64,000 nt of DNA, taken from the NCBI RefSeq assembly GCF_042852765.1, contig NZ_AP031414.1. One strand, written 5' to 3'. Shown here one piece after another: positions 18,365-26,764 of the stretch (position 1 is its first letter; each line of letters opens with the position of its first letter). This DNA is from Schaedlerella glycyrrhizinilytica_A (lineage in GTDB: Bacteria > Bacillota > Clostridia > Lachnospirales > Lachnospiraceae). Below the pieces are notes generated by a model. It did no database searches. It saw only the letters and a list, made by a program, of their open reading frames with translations, and was not told the DNA's origin. Both the position numbers and the translations under genes were made by a program.

Positions 18365-19243
18365 CTAATAACGCTTTTTCTCCTGCAGTTCGCGATACAT
18401 CTCCACATAGTCCTGATAGCGGATCGGATGTATTTTCCCGTTTTCCACGGCTTCTTTCACCGCGCATCCCGGTTCATGCACATGACTGCATCCGTTGAAC
18501 CTGCACTGTCCCTCAAAGGGCAGAAATTCCGGAAAATACGCCTTTAGCTCTTCTTTCTCAAAATCATTGACATAAAGAGAGCTGAATCCCGGCGTATCAA
18601 TAATATAGGTTCCTTTCTCAACAAGGATCAGTTCCGAATGCCGCGTCGTATGCTTTCCCCTCGCGATCTTTTTGCTGATGCTCCCGGTCTCCATCCGCAC
18701 ATCCGGTTGGAGAAGATTGATCAACGAAGATTTTCCCACGCCGGAGGGGCCGGCGATCGTCGTCGTCTTCCCTCGAAGAAGTTCTTTTACCTGTTCGATA
18801 TTCTCCTGCTCGCGCGCGCTGGTGAAGATCACCGGATATCCGCACGGGCGGTAAACGGCTTCTAATTCCCGTAATTCTTTTTCTTCCGAGAGATCCTGCT
18901 TGTTAAAACAAAGAACGACAGGGATCTCTTTTCGTTCCATCATCACAAGAAACCGGTCCAGCAGATTGTAATGCGGTTTCGGATCGGTCACTGCAAATAC
19001 GACAAGCGCCTGATCGATATTCGCCACCGCCGGGCGGATCAGCTCATTCTTCCGCGGAAGAACCTGTGTGATATTCCCGGTTTTTTCTGTCTCATCGAGT
19101 ACTTCGATCTCTACTTCGTCCCCGACAAGCGGTTTCATCTTTTCTTTTCGGAACACGCCCCGGGCTTTACACTCATAAAGACCGGATTCTACTATGTCAA
19201 CATAGTAGAATCCGGCAATTCCTTTTATAATCTTTCCCTGCAT
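18365..19243 (-). CDS. rsgA: Ribosome small subunit-dependent GTPase A
   Basis: A circularly permuted GTPase that matures the 30S subunit. It has an N-terminal OB domain (MQGKIIKGIAGFYYV), the G4-like CFNKQDLS, P-loop GPSGVGKSSLIN and G3 DTPGFSS in permuted order, then a zinc site (CRFNGCSHVHEPGCAV). The ATG at 19243 matches the usual N-terminus; a GTG at 19264 overlapping the kinase stop codon (GTGA) is the alternative and has AGGA upstream. Confidence 0.95.
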   Translation of the reverse strand: MQGKIIKGIAGFYYVDIVESGLYECKARGVFRKEKMKPLVGDEVEIEVLDETEKTGNITQVLPRKNELIRPAVANIDQALVVFAVTDPKPHYNLLDRFLVMMERKEIPVVLCFNKQDLSEEKELRELEAVYRPCGYPVIFTSAREQENIEQVKELLRGKTTTIAGPSGVGKSSLINLLQPDVRMETGSISKKIARGKHTTRHSELILVEKGTYIIDTPGFSSLYVNDFEKEELKAYFPEFLPFEGQCRFNGCSHVHEPGCAVKEAVENGKIHPIRYQDYVEMYRELQEKKRY

Positions 19244-19260
19244 ATAGTTATCTGTCAATC

Positions 19261-21420
19261 TCACTCTGTTTTCCTGCTCGACGACTTATCGTCTGTAGAG
19301 CCGCTGCCACTGTTATTGCTGCCTGAAGATCCGCCGTTATCCGGTGTACTCGGCACGATCGGAACCACTTCCGGTCCGTCGCTTGTCTGGAAATCGATCG
19401 CGGTTCCGCGATCCACATGACTTCCCGGTGCGATCGTCTGAGACATCACCTGTCCCTCCGGAAGATCACTGTGTCCTCCGCTTGTCACTGCGCCGCTGAC
19501 CAGTCCGAGATCGGAGAGTGCCTGCTGCGCTTCTGCCATCGTCATGCCGTACAGATCCGGAACTTCTACTTTACTGGAGCCTTTGCTCACCACATAATCC
19601 ACTGCAGATCCTTTCTCCAGCTTGCTTCCGGCGCTTTTTCCCTGTGAAATCACATATCCCGCATCATATTCTTCACTGTATTCTTCCGTCACACTTCCCC
19701 CGATCAGCCCGACCGCCGCAAGCGCCGCCTGCGCTTCCTCGGAAGTGATGCCCGTGATCTGCGGAACTTCTACTTTCTCAACACCCATGCTCACATACAT
19801 CTTCACATGCGTGCCCTCTTCGACTTCCATGCCCGCCGCCGGATCCGTGGAGATGACCTTGCCGGCCTCAATATGATCGTCATACTTGGATTCCGAATCC
19901 ACGACCAGATTCGCATCTTCCAGTGTCTTCTGCGCCGCAGATTCGGACTGTCCGCTGACATCCGGAACTGCCACGGTCAGAATCTCTTCCCCGTTGCTGA
20001 CAACGACCTGGATCTCGGTATTCTTATCTACCTTTTTATTGGCTGCGGTTTTCTGCTCCATGATCTCGCCTTTTTCGTATTTGTCCGAGTAGGCGCGCTC
20101 TGCAATGGAAAGTCCCAGCCCTTTTTTGTTAAGCGTTTCCGTCGCTTCTTCCACCGTCATACCTAAGATATCCGGTACTGTCACCTGTGCTTTTCCCTTT
20201 TCATCCGTGACTTTCGGATTCGACTTGAACATCCCGGCAGCCTGACCGATCACAAAGATCGTACCGATCGCAAACACCGCGATCGCCACAACCAAAAGGA
20301 TCTTCATGATCTTCCGCGTATTTGGATCGACGCCGTTTTTGCGTCCGTTCTTCCCATCACGTCTCTGCCTGCTGTCGTATGCGCGATCGTCATAATCATC
20401 ATCGTCATAATCGCTCTGATCATAATCATCGTCATAATCATTGTCGTCATAATCATTGTCGTAGTCATCGCCGTAGCCATCATCGTCATAATCATCCTGA
20501 TCATAACTCTGATCCTGCACCCGCCGCAGTTCGTCCTCCGACATTACAACGGTAGCATCTCCGCCAACGTATCCCGGTATATTCACAAAGTTCCCATTTG
20601 GATCGACAAGGGAACGTTTCAGATCATTGATCAGTTCCTGACAGTTCTGATACCGCATCGTCGTATTCTTCTGGGTACATTTCATAATGATGCACTCAAG
20701 ACTGTACGGAATATCCGGTACTTCCTCAGACGGCGACTTGATCTCTTCCCGCAGATGCTTGATCGCGACTGCCACCGTAGAATCACCGTCAAACGGAACA
20801 TGCCCCGTGATCATCTCATACATCGTGATGCCCGCGGAGTATATGTCGCTCTTCTCGTCCACGATTCCGCCCCGCGCCTGCTCCGGCGAAGTGTAGTGCA
20901 CCGATCCCATCACGTTGGTGCTGATCGTGTTCGTCGAAGTCGTCGCCCGCGCGATCCCGAAATCCGTCACCTTTACTTTTCCGTCTTTGGAAATGATGAT
21001 ATTCTGCGGCTTGATATCCCTGTGAATGATATGCTGATTGTGCGCCGCCTGAATTCCGGTCACCATCTGGATCGAGATACTGATCGTCTCTTTCGCGGAA
21101 AGCTGACCTTTCTTCTCTATATAATCTTTCAGAGAAATACCCTCCACAAGTTCCATAACCATATAGTAAAGCCCGCGGTCCTGCCCCACATCATAGACAT
21201 TGACTACATTCGGATGCATCAGTCCTGCCGCCGCCTGCGCTTCGCTCAAAAACTTCTGGATAAATACTTCATCGGAACGATAATCGCTCTTTAATACTTT
21301 TACTGCCACAAAACGGTTCAGCTTGTGGTCTTTCCCCTTATACACATCCGCCATTCCGCCGGAACCGATCCGTTCCAGGATCTCATAGCGCTTCCCTAAA
21401 AATATACCTTCTTTTAACAT
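19261..21420 (-). CDS. prkC: PASTA-domain Ser/Thr protein kinase
   Basis: A 719-residue Hanks-type kinase controlling cell-wall growth and dormancy exit. The cytoplasmic kinase domain (about 1-270) has GSGGMADVYKG, the invariant Lys in VAVKVLK, HRDIKPQNI and DFGIARA. An Asp/Tyr-rich low-complexity juxtamembrane region (about 302-350) precedes one membrane helix (about 372-395), then four PASTA repeats, each opening with a V-x-VP-[DQ] segment, and a Ser-rich tail. It overlaps prpC by seven bases, so kinase and phosphatase are co-expressed. Confidence 0.97.
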   Translation of the reverse strand: MLKEGIFLGKRYEILERIGSGGMADVYKGKDHKLNRFVAVKVLKSDYRSDEVFIQKFLSEAQAAAGLMHPNVVNVYDVGQDRGLYYMVMELVEGISLKDYIEKKGQLSAKETISISIQMVTGIQAAHNQHIIHRDIKPQNIIISKDGKVKVTDFGIARATTSTNTISTNVMGSVHYTSPEQARGGIVDEKSDIYSAGITMYEMITGHVPFDGDSTVAVAIKHLREEIKSPSEEVPDIPYSLECIIMKCTQKNTTMRYQNCQELINDLKRSLVDPNGNFVNIPGYVGGDATVVMSEDELRRVQDQSYDQDDYDDDGYGDDYDNDYDDNDYDDDYDQSDYDDDDYDDRAYDSRQRRDGKNGRKNGVDPNTRKIMKILLVVAIAVFAIGTIFVIGQAAGMFKSNPKVTDEKGKAQVTVPDILGMTVEEATETLNKKGLGLSIAERAYSDKYEKGEIMEQKTAANKKVDKNTEIQVVVSNGEEILTVAVPDVSGQSESAAQKTLEDANLVVDSESKYDDHIEAGKVISTDPAAGMEVEEGTHVKMYVSMGVEKVEVPQITGITSEEAQAALAAVGLIGGSVTEEYSEEYDAGYVISQGKSAGSKLEKGSAVDYVVSKGSSKVEVPDLYGMTMAEAQQALSDLGLVSGAVTSGGHSDLPEGQVMSQTIAPGSHVDRGTAIDFQTSDGPEVVPIVPSTPDNGGSSGSNNSGSGSTDDKSSSRKTE
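20385..20517. repeat. Degenerate TCGTCATAATCA-type repeat inside the kinase gene
   Basis: Imperfect repeats built from the units TCATAATC and ATCGTC code for the Asp/Tyr-rich stretch of the PASTA kinase. The array is slippage-prone and may vary in length between strains without breaking frame, because it is built mostly of codon-sized units. Confidence 0.7.
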
Positions 21421-22157
21421 ATACTCACCTCATCCGTAAACGGTTCTGTCAGCACGACCCCGATATTATCCGTGCCGCCGTTCTCTTTCGCTGTCTCCAC
21501 CAGCGATGTGCCGGATTCTACGATGTCTCTTCCTCCCTGCACGATATGGAACAACTCTTCGTCTTCCACCATATTGCTGAGACCGTCTGTGCACATCAGA
21601 ATGATGTCTCCCCGTTTCAGACGGTGCTCATAAAAATCTACCTCTACATCCGCTTTCGCACCGATGGCGCGCGTGATGATATTCTTATCCGGATGATGCT
21701 TTGCCTCTTCCGGTTTGATGCCTCCAAGCCGGACCATCTCTTCTACAAGAGAGTGGTCTTTCGTCAGCTGTGTGATCCCCTGATTGATCAGGTAAAGACG
21801 GCTGTCTCCCACATTCGCAAAATACATCATATGGCGTACGATCGTCGCCACTACGATCGTCGTTCCCATCCCCTTTAAATGCGGGTCTTCCGACGCCTTT
21901 TTGATGATCTCGTGATTGGCTGTCTTGATCGCTGAAACAAGCGCTTTCTCGATATCTTCCTCCTGACTTGCCGCGAGTTCACGCTTCAATACTTCTACAG
22001 TGTACTTCGATGCAAAATCGCCTGCCTGATGTCCGCCCATGCCGTCTGCCACAACATACAGATTGGGGAGAGGTCCTAATGGTTTGTCTGTCGTATAGAC
22101 ATAGTCCTGATTCACTTGTCTTACCATACCAACATCGGTGATCGAAAATGTCTTCAT
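21414..22157 (-). CDS. prpC: PP2C-type protein phosphatase, partner of the PASTA kinase
   Basis: A 247-residue metal-dependent Ser/Thr phosphatase. PPM motifs are visible: the early RQVNQDYV, YVVADGMGGHQAGDFAS, ANVGDSRLYL, TKDHSLVEEM, and the late ENGGTDNIGVVL. It reverses phosphorylation by the adjacent kinase. Gene order rlmN-prpC-prkC-rsgA is that of most Firmicutes. Confidence 0.96.
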   Translation of the reverse strand: MKTFSITDVGMVRQVNQDYVYTTDKPLGPLPNLYVVADGMGGHQAGDFASKYTVEVLKRELAASQEEDIEKALVSAIKTANHEIIKKASEDPHLKGMGTTIVVATIVRHMMYFANVGDSRLYLINQGITQLTKDHSLVEEMVRLGGIKPEEAKHHPDKNIITRAIGAKADVEVDFYEHRLKRGDIILMCTDGLSNMVEDEELFHIVQGGRDIVESGTSLVETAKENGGTDNIGVVLTEPFTDEVSIC

Positions 22158-22169
22158 CTTGTTCTCCTT

Positions 22170-23201
22170 TCAACCCTGGTAGCTTCGTCTTAATTGTCCA
22201 CAGGCGCCGTCGATATCTGAGCCCATTTCTCTTCTTATAGTAACATTAATTCCGCTTTTTTCAAGTTTATTTTTGAAATTCAGTGCATTTTTCCGATCCG
22301 GACGCTCAAAATCACGCTCCTTGATCGGATTCACCGGAATCAGGTTTAAGTGGCAGTTCCGATGCTTTAAAAGCGCGGTCAGTTCCCTGGCGTCTTCCTC
22401 CGTATCATTGACTCCGTGCACCATACTGTACTCAAATGTGATCCGCCGTCCCGTCTCGTGAAAATAATTGTCGCACGCTTCCAGTACTTCCCGAAGATCA
22501 TATTTGTTCGCCACCGGCATCAATTGTTTCCGCTTCTCCTGCGTGGAACCATGCAGGGATAACGCCAGTGTGATCTGCAGCTTTTCTTTTGCCAGATCAT
22601 ACATTCTCGGAACGATACCGCAGGTGGAAACGGTGATATTTCTCTGACTGATATGCAGACCGTGTTCGTCCGTCAAAAGCCGGATAAACGTCAGAAAGTT
22701 CTCATAATTATCCAGCGGTTCCCCGGTTCCCATAATGACAACGTTGGAAACCCGCTCCCCGATCATCTTCTGGATCTGATAGATCTGCCCGAGCATTTCC
22801 GACGGGGAAAGGTTGCGTTCCAGCCCGCCGATCGTCGACGCACAGAATCTGCAGCCCATCCGGCATCCGACCTGAGAAGAAATGCAGACCGAATTGCCGT
22901 GCTTATAGCGCATCAGCACACTTTCCACCATATTTCCGTCCCGGAGACGGAACAGGAATTTGTTCGTCCCGTCCAGTTTCGACTCCTGTCTGGCTGCCAA
23001 TTCCACGGGAAAGATCGCATACTGCGCTTCCAGCTTTTCCCGCAGCGCTTTTGAGAGGTTCGTCATCTCGTCAAATGAATCTGCCAGCCGTACATGCAGC
23101 CATTCGTAAATCTGCTTTCCCCGAAACGCTTTCTCACCGATCCCTTTCATTTCTTCCTGCAACTGTTCATATGTATATGCACGAATGTCTTTCTTTTCCA
23201 T
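22170..23201 (-). CDS. rlmN: 23S rRNA (adenine-2503 C2)/tRNA methyltransferase
   Basis: A radical SAM enzyme of 343 residues with the CxxxCxxC cluster motif in GCRMGCRFCAST (about residues 113-124), GTGEPLDNYENF and the C-terminal GACGQLRRSY containing the catalytic Cys. It methylates A2503 of 23S rRNA and A37 of some tRNAs. Confidence 0.97.
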   Translation of the reverse strand: MEKKDIRAYTYEQLQEEMKGIGEKAFRGKQIYEWLHVRLADSFDEMTNLSKALREKLEAQYAIFPVELAARQESKLDGTNKFLFRLRDGNMVESVLMRYKHGNSVCISSQVGCRMGCRFCASTIGGLERNLSPSEMLGQIYQIQKMIGERVSNVVIMGTGEPLDNYENFLTFIRLLTDEHGLHISQRNITVSTCGIVPRMYDLAKEKLQITLALSLHGSTQEKRKQLMPVANKYDLREVLEACDNYFHETGRRITFEYSMVHGVNDTEEDARELTALLKHRNCHLNLIPVNPIKERDFERPDRKNALNFKNKLEKSGINVTIRREMGSDIDGACGQLRRSYQG

Positions 23202-23217
23202 GCTCTTTTTTAATCCT

Positions 23218-24576
23218 TTACTTTCTTTTTCTTAAGCCGGCAATGAAGAAGCCGTCGCTTTTATGGATCCCCGGTAAAAGCTGGAGCCATCCCTCTTCGG
23301 ATACCGCCTGCAAAAGTTCTTCACAAGCTTCCGGCTTCCACTGCTTCATACACTCCCGAAGATCTGCAAGTTCAAACTCCGGATGTGTCTCCAGAAACCA
23401 CCGGACATTTTCTTCATTCTCCGCCGGATTAACGGTACATGTACTGTACAGAAGCTTTCCCCCGGATTTCACATACCGGCAGACAACGTCCAGCATCTCC
23501 CGCTGCATCTGTGCCAGTTCCGCCGCTCCCTGCTTTGTCGCTTTGTATTTCAGATCGGTCTTCTTTCCGAGAACACCGAGTCCCGAGCACGGAAGATCCG
23601 CGATCACAATGTCTGCTTTTTCTCTGCTTCCCTCATCGTATACAAGTGCGTCCTGACAGACCGCTTCTATATTAAGAAGTCCGGTTCTCTCGATATTTTC
23701 CTCGATCATCCCAACCTTATACGGCGTCAGATCTCTTGCCTCCACATGCCCGCTTCCGCCGAGCTTTTCCGCCACATGGATGGATTTGCCGCCGGGCGCC
23801 GCGCACACGTCGATCACATAATCATTTGTCTGCGGATCCGCCGTCTCGCCGACCAGCATCGAGCTGATGTCCTGCACGGAAAATTCCCCGCTCCGGAAAC
23901 TCTCAAGACCGCCCAGATAGTCAAATCCGGAAATCTGCCATGCATACGGCAGATACGGATGCGGTTCTGCATGTACACCCTCCGCCCGCAAATGCTCTGG
24001 GACATTTTCATCCCTGCACCGGATCACAAGAGGCTGCTCTTCCTGAAAACTTTGCAGCATCCGCTCCACATTTTCCATGCCGTAAGCCGGAATCCACAAT
24101 TCCAGAATCCAGCGCGGCATCGAATAACGGATCGAGAGATTGTCAACCGGATCTTCCGGATAAGACACATTGTCCAGATTCCGCGCCACATTGCGCAGCA
24201 CCCCGTTCACAAATCCGCGGAGACTTCCGAAGCCTTTTTTCACCGCCAGCTTCACCGACTCGTTGCAGACTGCCGCATCCGGCACACTGTCCATATATTT
24301 CAGCTGATACACGGCGCTCCGCAGCAGATTGCGGATCACCGGTTTCATCTTCTTTACTTTCACTTTTGAGAACTGATCCAGAATATAGTCCAGTTCCATC
24401 ATATGTTCCAGCGTCCCCTCGCTCACTCTCGTGATAAAGGCACGCTCTTTTTTATCCAGATACTGATACTTTGCAAGGACGTCCCGAAGCACCAGATGGC
24501 TGTATCCGCCGTGTTCCGTTACCTCGAGCAGAATCCCAAGCACCAGCTCCCGCTCACTGACCGGTTTGTTAGTCAT
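23218..24576 (-). CDS. rsmB: 16S rRNA (cytosine-967 C5)-methyltransferase
   Basis: A 452-residue protein with an N-terminal NusB-like RNA-binding domain (about 1-150) and a C-terminal SAM methyltransferase domain: DVCAAPGGKSIHVAE for SAM, DLPCSGLGVLGKKTDLKYK and LLYSTCTVNPAENEENV carrying the two active-site cysteines. It overlaps the metallopeptidase gene by eight bases. Confidence 0.96.
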   Translation of the reverse strand: MTNKPVSERELVLGILLEVTEHGGYSHLVLRDVLAKYQYLDKKERAFITRVSEGTLEHMMELDYILDQFSKVKVKKMKPVIRNLLRSAVYQLKYMDSVPDAAVCNESVKLAVKKGFGSLRGFVNGVLRNVARNLDNVSYPEDPVDNLSIRYSMPRWILELWIPAYGMENVERMLQSFQEEQPLVIRCRDENVPEHLRAEGVHAEPHPYLPYAWQISGFDYLGGLESFRSGEFSVQDISSMLVGETADPQTNDYVIDVCAAPGGKSIHVAEKLGGSGHVEARDLTPYKVGMIEENIERTGLLNIEAVCQDALVYDEGSREKADIVIADLPCSGLGVLGKKTDLKYKATKQGAAELAQMQREMLDVVCRYVKSGGKLLYSTCTVNPAENEENVRWFLETHPEFELADLRECMKQWKPEACEELLQAVSEEGWLQLLPGIHKSDGFFIAGLRKRK

Positions 24577-25267
24577 CCTGTCTTCTTCCTCCTATTATAA
24601 TGAGACGCAGAAGCTGCAGGATCATGGATGCCGCGCTTGCCACATAGGTCAGCGCCGCCGCCCGAAGCACCGCTTTCGTTCCGTCGATCTCTTCTCCGTA
24701 GAGCATCCCGCCCTTTTCCAACGCCTGCACCGCTCTTTTTGATGCATTGAATTCCACCGGCAATGTCACGATCTGGAACAATACCGCCGCGGAAAACAAA
24801 AGGATTCCCAGATTGATCAAAAGGACTGCCGCATCGCTTCGGATCAGAAGTCCGATCAAGATCAGCGGCCATGCAAGGGTCGAACCGAAATTCGCCACCG
24901 GCACGAGCGCTCCCCGTATCTTTAACGGCGCATATCCGACTGCATGCTGCACGGCATGCCCGCACTCATGTGCCGCCACGCCGATCGCTGCCACCGACGG
25001 CGAATTATACGTCGCATCGGAAAGCCGCAGGATCTTGTTTCTCGGATCATAATGATCGTTTAGATGCCCCGAAATATGACAGACCTGCACGTCATAGATC
25101 CCATTGGCGCGCAGGATCCGCTCTGCCGCCTCTCTTCCCGTCATCCCGCTCATGCTTCTCACCGAAGCATACCGCCGGAATACATGGTTCACTCTGCTCG
25201 ACGCGAGCATACAGATCACGATGCCGATCAATACAAGACTATACGTTGGATCATAATAATAAAACAT
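24569..25267 (-). CDS. YugP-like membrane zinc metallopeptidase
   Basis: A 232-residue membrane protein with a zincin motif (AAHECGHAVQ, about residues 109-118) between an N-terminal helix and three C-terminal helices. This family (neutral zinc metallopeptidase, formerly DUF) has unclear substrates; location in the translation/cell-wall island is conserved. Confidence 0.88.
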   Translation of the reverse strand: MFYYYDPTYSLVLIGIVICMLASSRVNHVFRRYASVRSMSGMTGREAAERILRANGIYDVQVCHISGHLNDHYDPRNKILRLSDATYNSPSVAAIGVAAHECGHAVQHAVGYAPLKIRGALVPVANFGSTLAWPLILIGLLIRSDAAVLLINLGILLFSAAVLFQIVTLPVEFNASKRAVQALEKGGMLYGEEIDGTKAVLRAAALTYVASAASMILQLLRLIIIGGRRQDD

Positions 25268-25292
25268 GGTTTCTCCTCCTGAGTGTTACAGA

Positions 25293-26264
25293 TTATTCTT
25301 TGGAACCGTCCGTCAGAACCGTTCCCTCCTCAAATGTATATCCCCTCAGAAATGCACTTGTCTCCATTCGTTTTTTCCCCGGGATCTGCAGTTCTTCCAC
25401 TGCCAGAAGTCCGTCTCCCGTCTGTACAAGAAAGTGTTCTTTCTCTACTGTTACAACAGTTCCCGGAACCGTTTTTTTCAGCACATCGATCGTCGCGTCA
25501 AAGTCTGCTTGCGAAACCACTTTTGCTTTCCAGATTTTCATCACTTTCTTATCCCAGTGCGTATATGCGCTTGGCCAGGAATTCAGTCCGCGCACAAGCC
25601 GCTCGATCTCCGCAGCCGGGCGGGTCCAGTCGATATTGCCCATCTTTTTGTCCAGCATCTTCGCATACGGTGTCGGTGATTCTCCCTGCTTCTCCGGCTT
25701 CAATGTACCATCCTGCAGTCGTTCGAGCGTCTCCACACAGAGCGCCGCCCCGGCTTTGGCCAGTTTATCATGGAGGCTCTCTCCGGTCTCCTCCGCTGTG
25801 ATCGCCACTTCCGTTTTCAAAAGCATATCTCCGGTGTCCAGTCCGGCGTCCATCTGCATCGTCGTCACTCCGGTCACTTGTTCCCCGCTGATGATCGACC
25901 ACTGGATCGGCGCGGCTCCGCGGTACTTCGGAAGCAGCGACGCATGGACATTGATACAGCCGTACGGCGTCATCCCAAGGATCTCTTCCGGCAGGATCTG
26001 TCCAAATGCCACGACGACCATCACATCCGCCTGATATTTGCGCAGCTCTTCCACGCATTCGGCTTCCCGGACACGTTTCGGCTGATACACCGGGATCCCC
26101 AGACGCAGAGCCGCCTCTTTCACCGGAGTAAACTGCATCTCTTTTCCTCTGCCTTTCGGCTTATCCGGCTGCGTCACCGTCAGACATACGTCATGTCCCG
26201 CTTCCACAAGCGCTTCCAATGTACCCACGGAAAAATCCGGGGTTCCCATGAAAATGATCTTCAT
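25293..26264 (-). CDS. fmt: Methionyl-tRNA formyltransferase
   Basis: Formylates Met-tRNAi for translation initiation. Begins MKIIFMGTPDFSVGTLEAL; has the catalytic region INVHASLLPKYRGAAPIQW and the usual C-terminal OB-like domain. Starts upstream of 26264 lack conservation. It is separated by one base from the end of def, so the two form a coupled pair. Confidence 0.96.
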   Translation of the reverse strand: MKIIFMGTPDFSVGTLEALVEAGHDVCLTVTQPDKPKGRGKEMQFTPVKEAALRLGIPVYQPKRVREAECVEELRKYQADVMVVVAFGQILPEEILGMTPYGCINVHASLLPKYRGAAPIQWSIISGEQVTGVTTMQMDAGLDTGDMLLKTEVAITAEETGESLHDKLAKAGAALCVETLERLQDGTLKPEKQGESPTPYAKMLDKKMGNIDWTRPAAEIERLVRGLNSWPSAYTHWDKKVMKIWKAKVVSQADFDATIDVLKKTVPGTVVTVEKEHFLVQTGDGLLAVEELQIPGKKRMETSAFLRGYTFEEGTVLTDGSKE

Positions 26265-26265
26265 C

Positions 26266-26748
26266 CTATTCCTCATCCTCCTGCTCTTCATATGTCACGT
26301 CATGAAGTCCGTCTTCCACTTTGTCTACGTAAAGATTTCCCGAGAGATGATCGATCTCATGGCAGAACGCGCGTGCCAAAAGCCCCTCGCCCTCCAGTTC
26401 AAATTCTTCCATCTCTTCGTTGAGCGCCCGTACCTTTACGACATTCGGACGGGTCACAATGCCCCATTTTCCCGGAACACTTAAGCATCCCTCTTCTCCG
26501 GTCTGCTCGCCGGACGTCTCGATGATCTCCGGGTTGATCAGAACGATCGGTCCCTCACCGACGTCGATCACGACGATCTGCTTCAGAATCCCGACCTGGG
26601 ACGCCGCCAGACCGACTCCCATTTTTTCATACATCGTATCCAGCATGTCATCGATCAGAATCTGTGTTCTCATCGTCATCTTTGTTACTTTTTTGCAAGG
26701 TTTGTTTAAAATATCGTCTCCGATCTCCCTGATTTCTCTGATTGCCAT
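26266..26748 (-). CDS. def: Peptide deformylase
   Basis: Removes N-formyl groups from nascent proteins. All three motifs are present: GVGLAASQVG, EGCLSVPG and the metal site CHEIDHLSGNLYVD. The 160-residue protein begins MAIREIREIGD; AAAGGAGAAAG precedes this ATG. The acidic C-terminus (EEQEDEE) overlaps the intergenic boundary with fmt. Confidence 0.97.
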   Translation of the reverse strand: MAIREIREIGDDILNKPCKKVTKMTMRTQILIDDMLDTMYEKMGVGLAASQVGILKQIVVIDVGEGPIVLINPEIIETSGEQTGEEGCLSVPGKWGIVTRPNVVKVRALNEEMEEFELEGEGLLARAFCHEIDHLSGNLYVDKVEDGLHDVTYEEQEDEE

Positions 26749-26764
26749 AATCTTTCTCCTTTTG

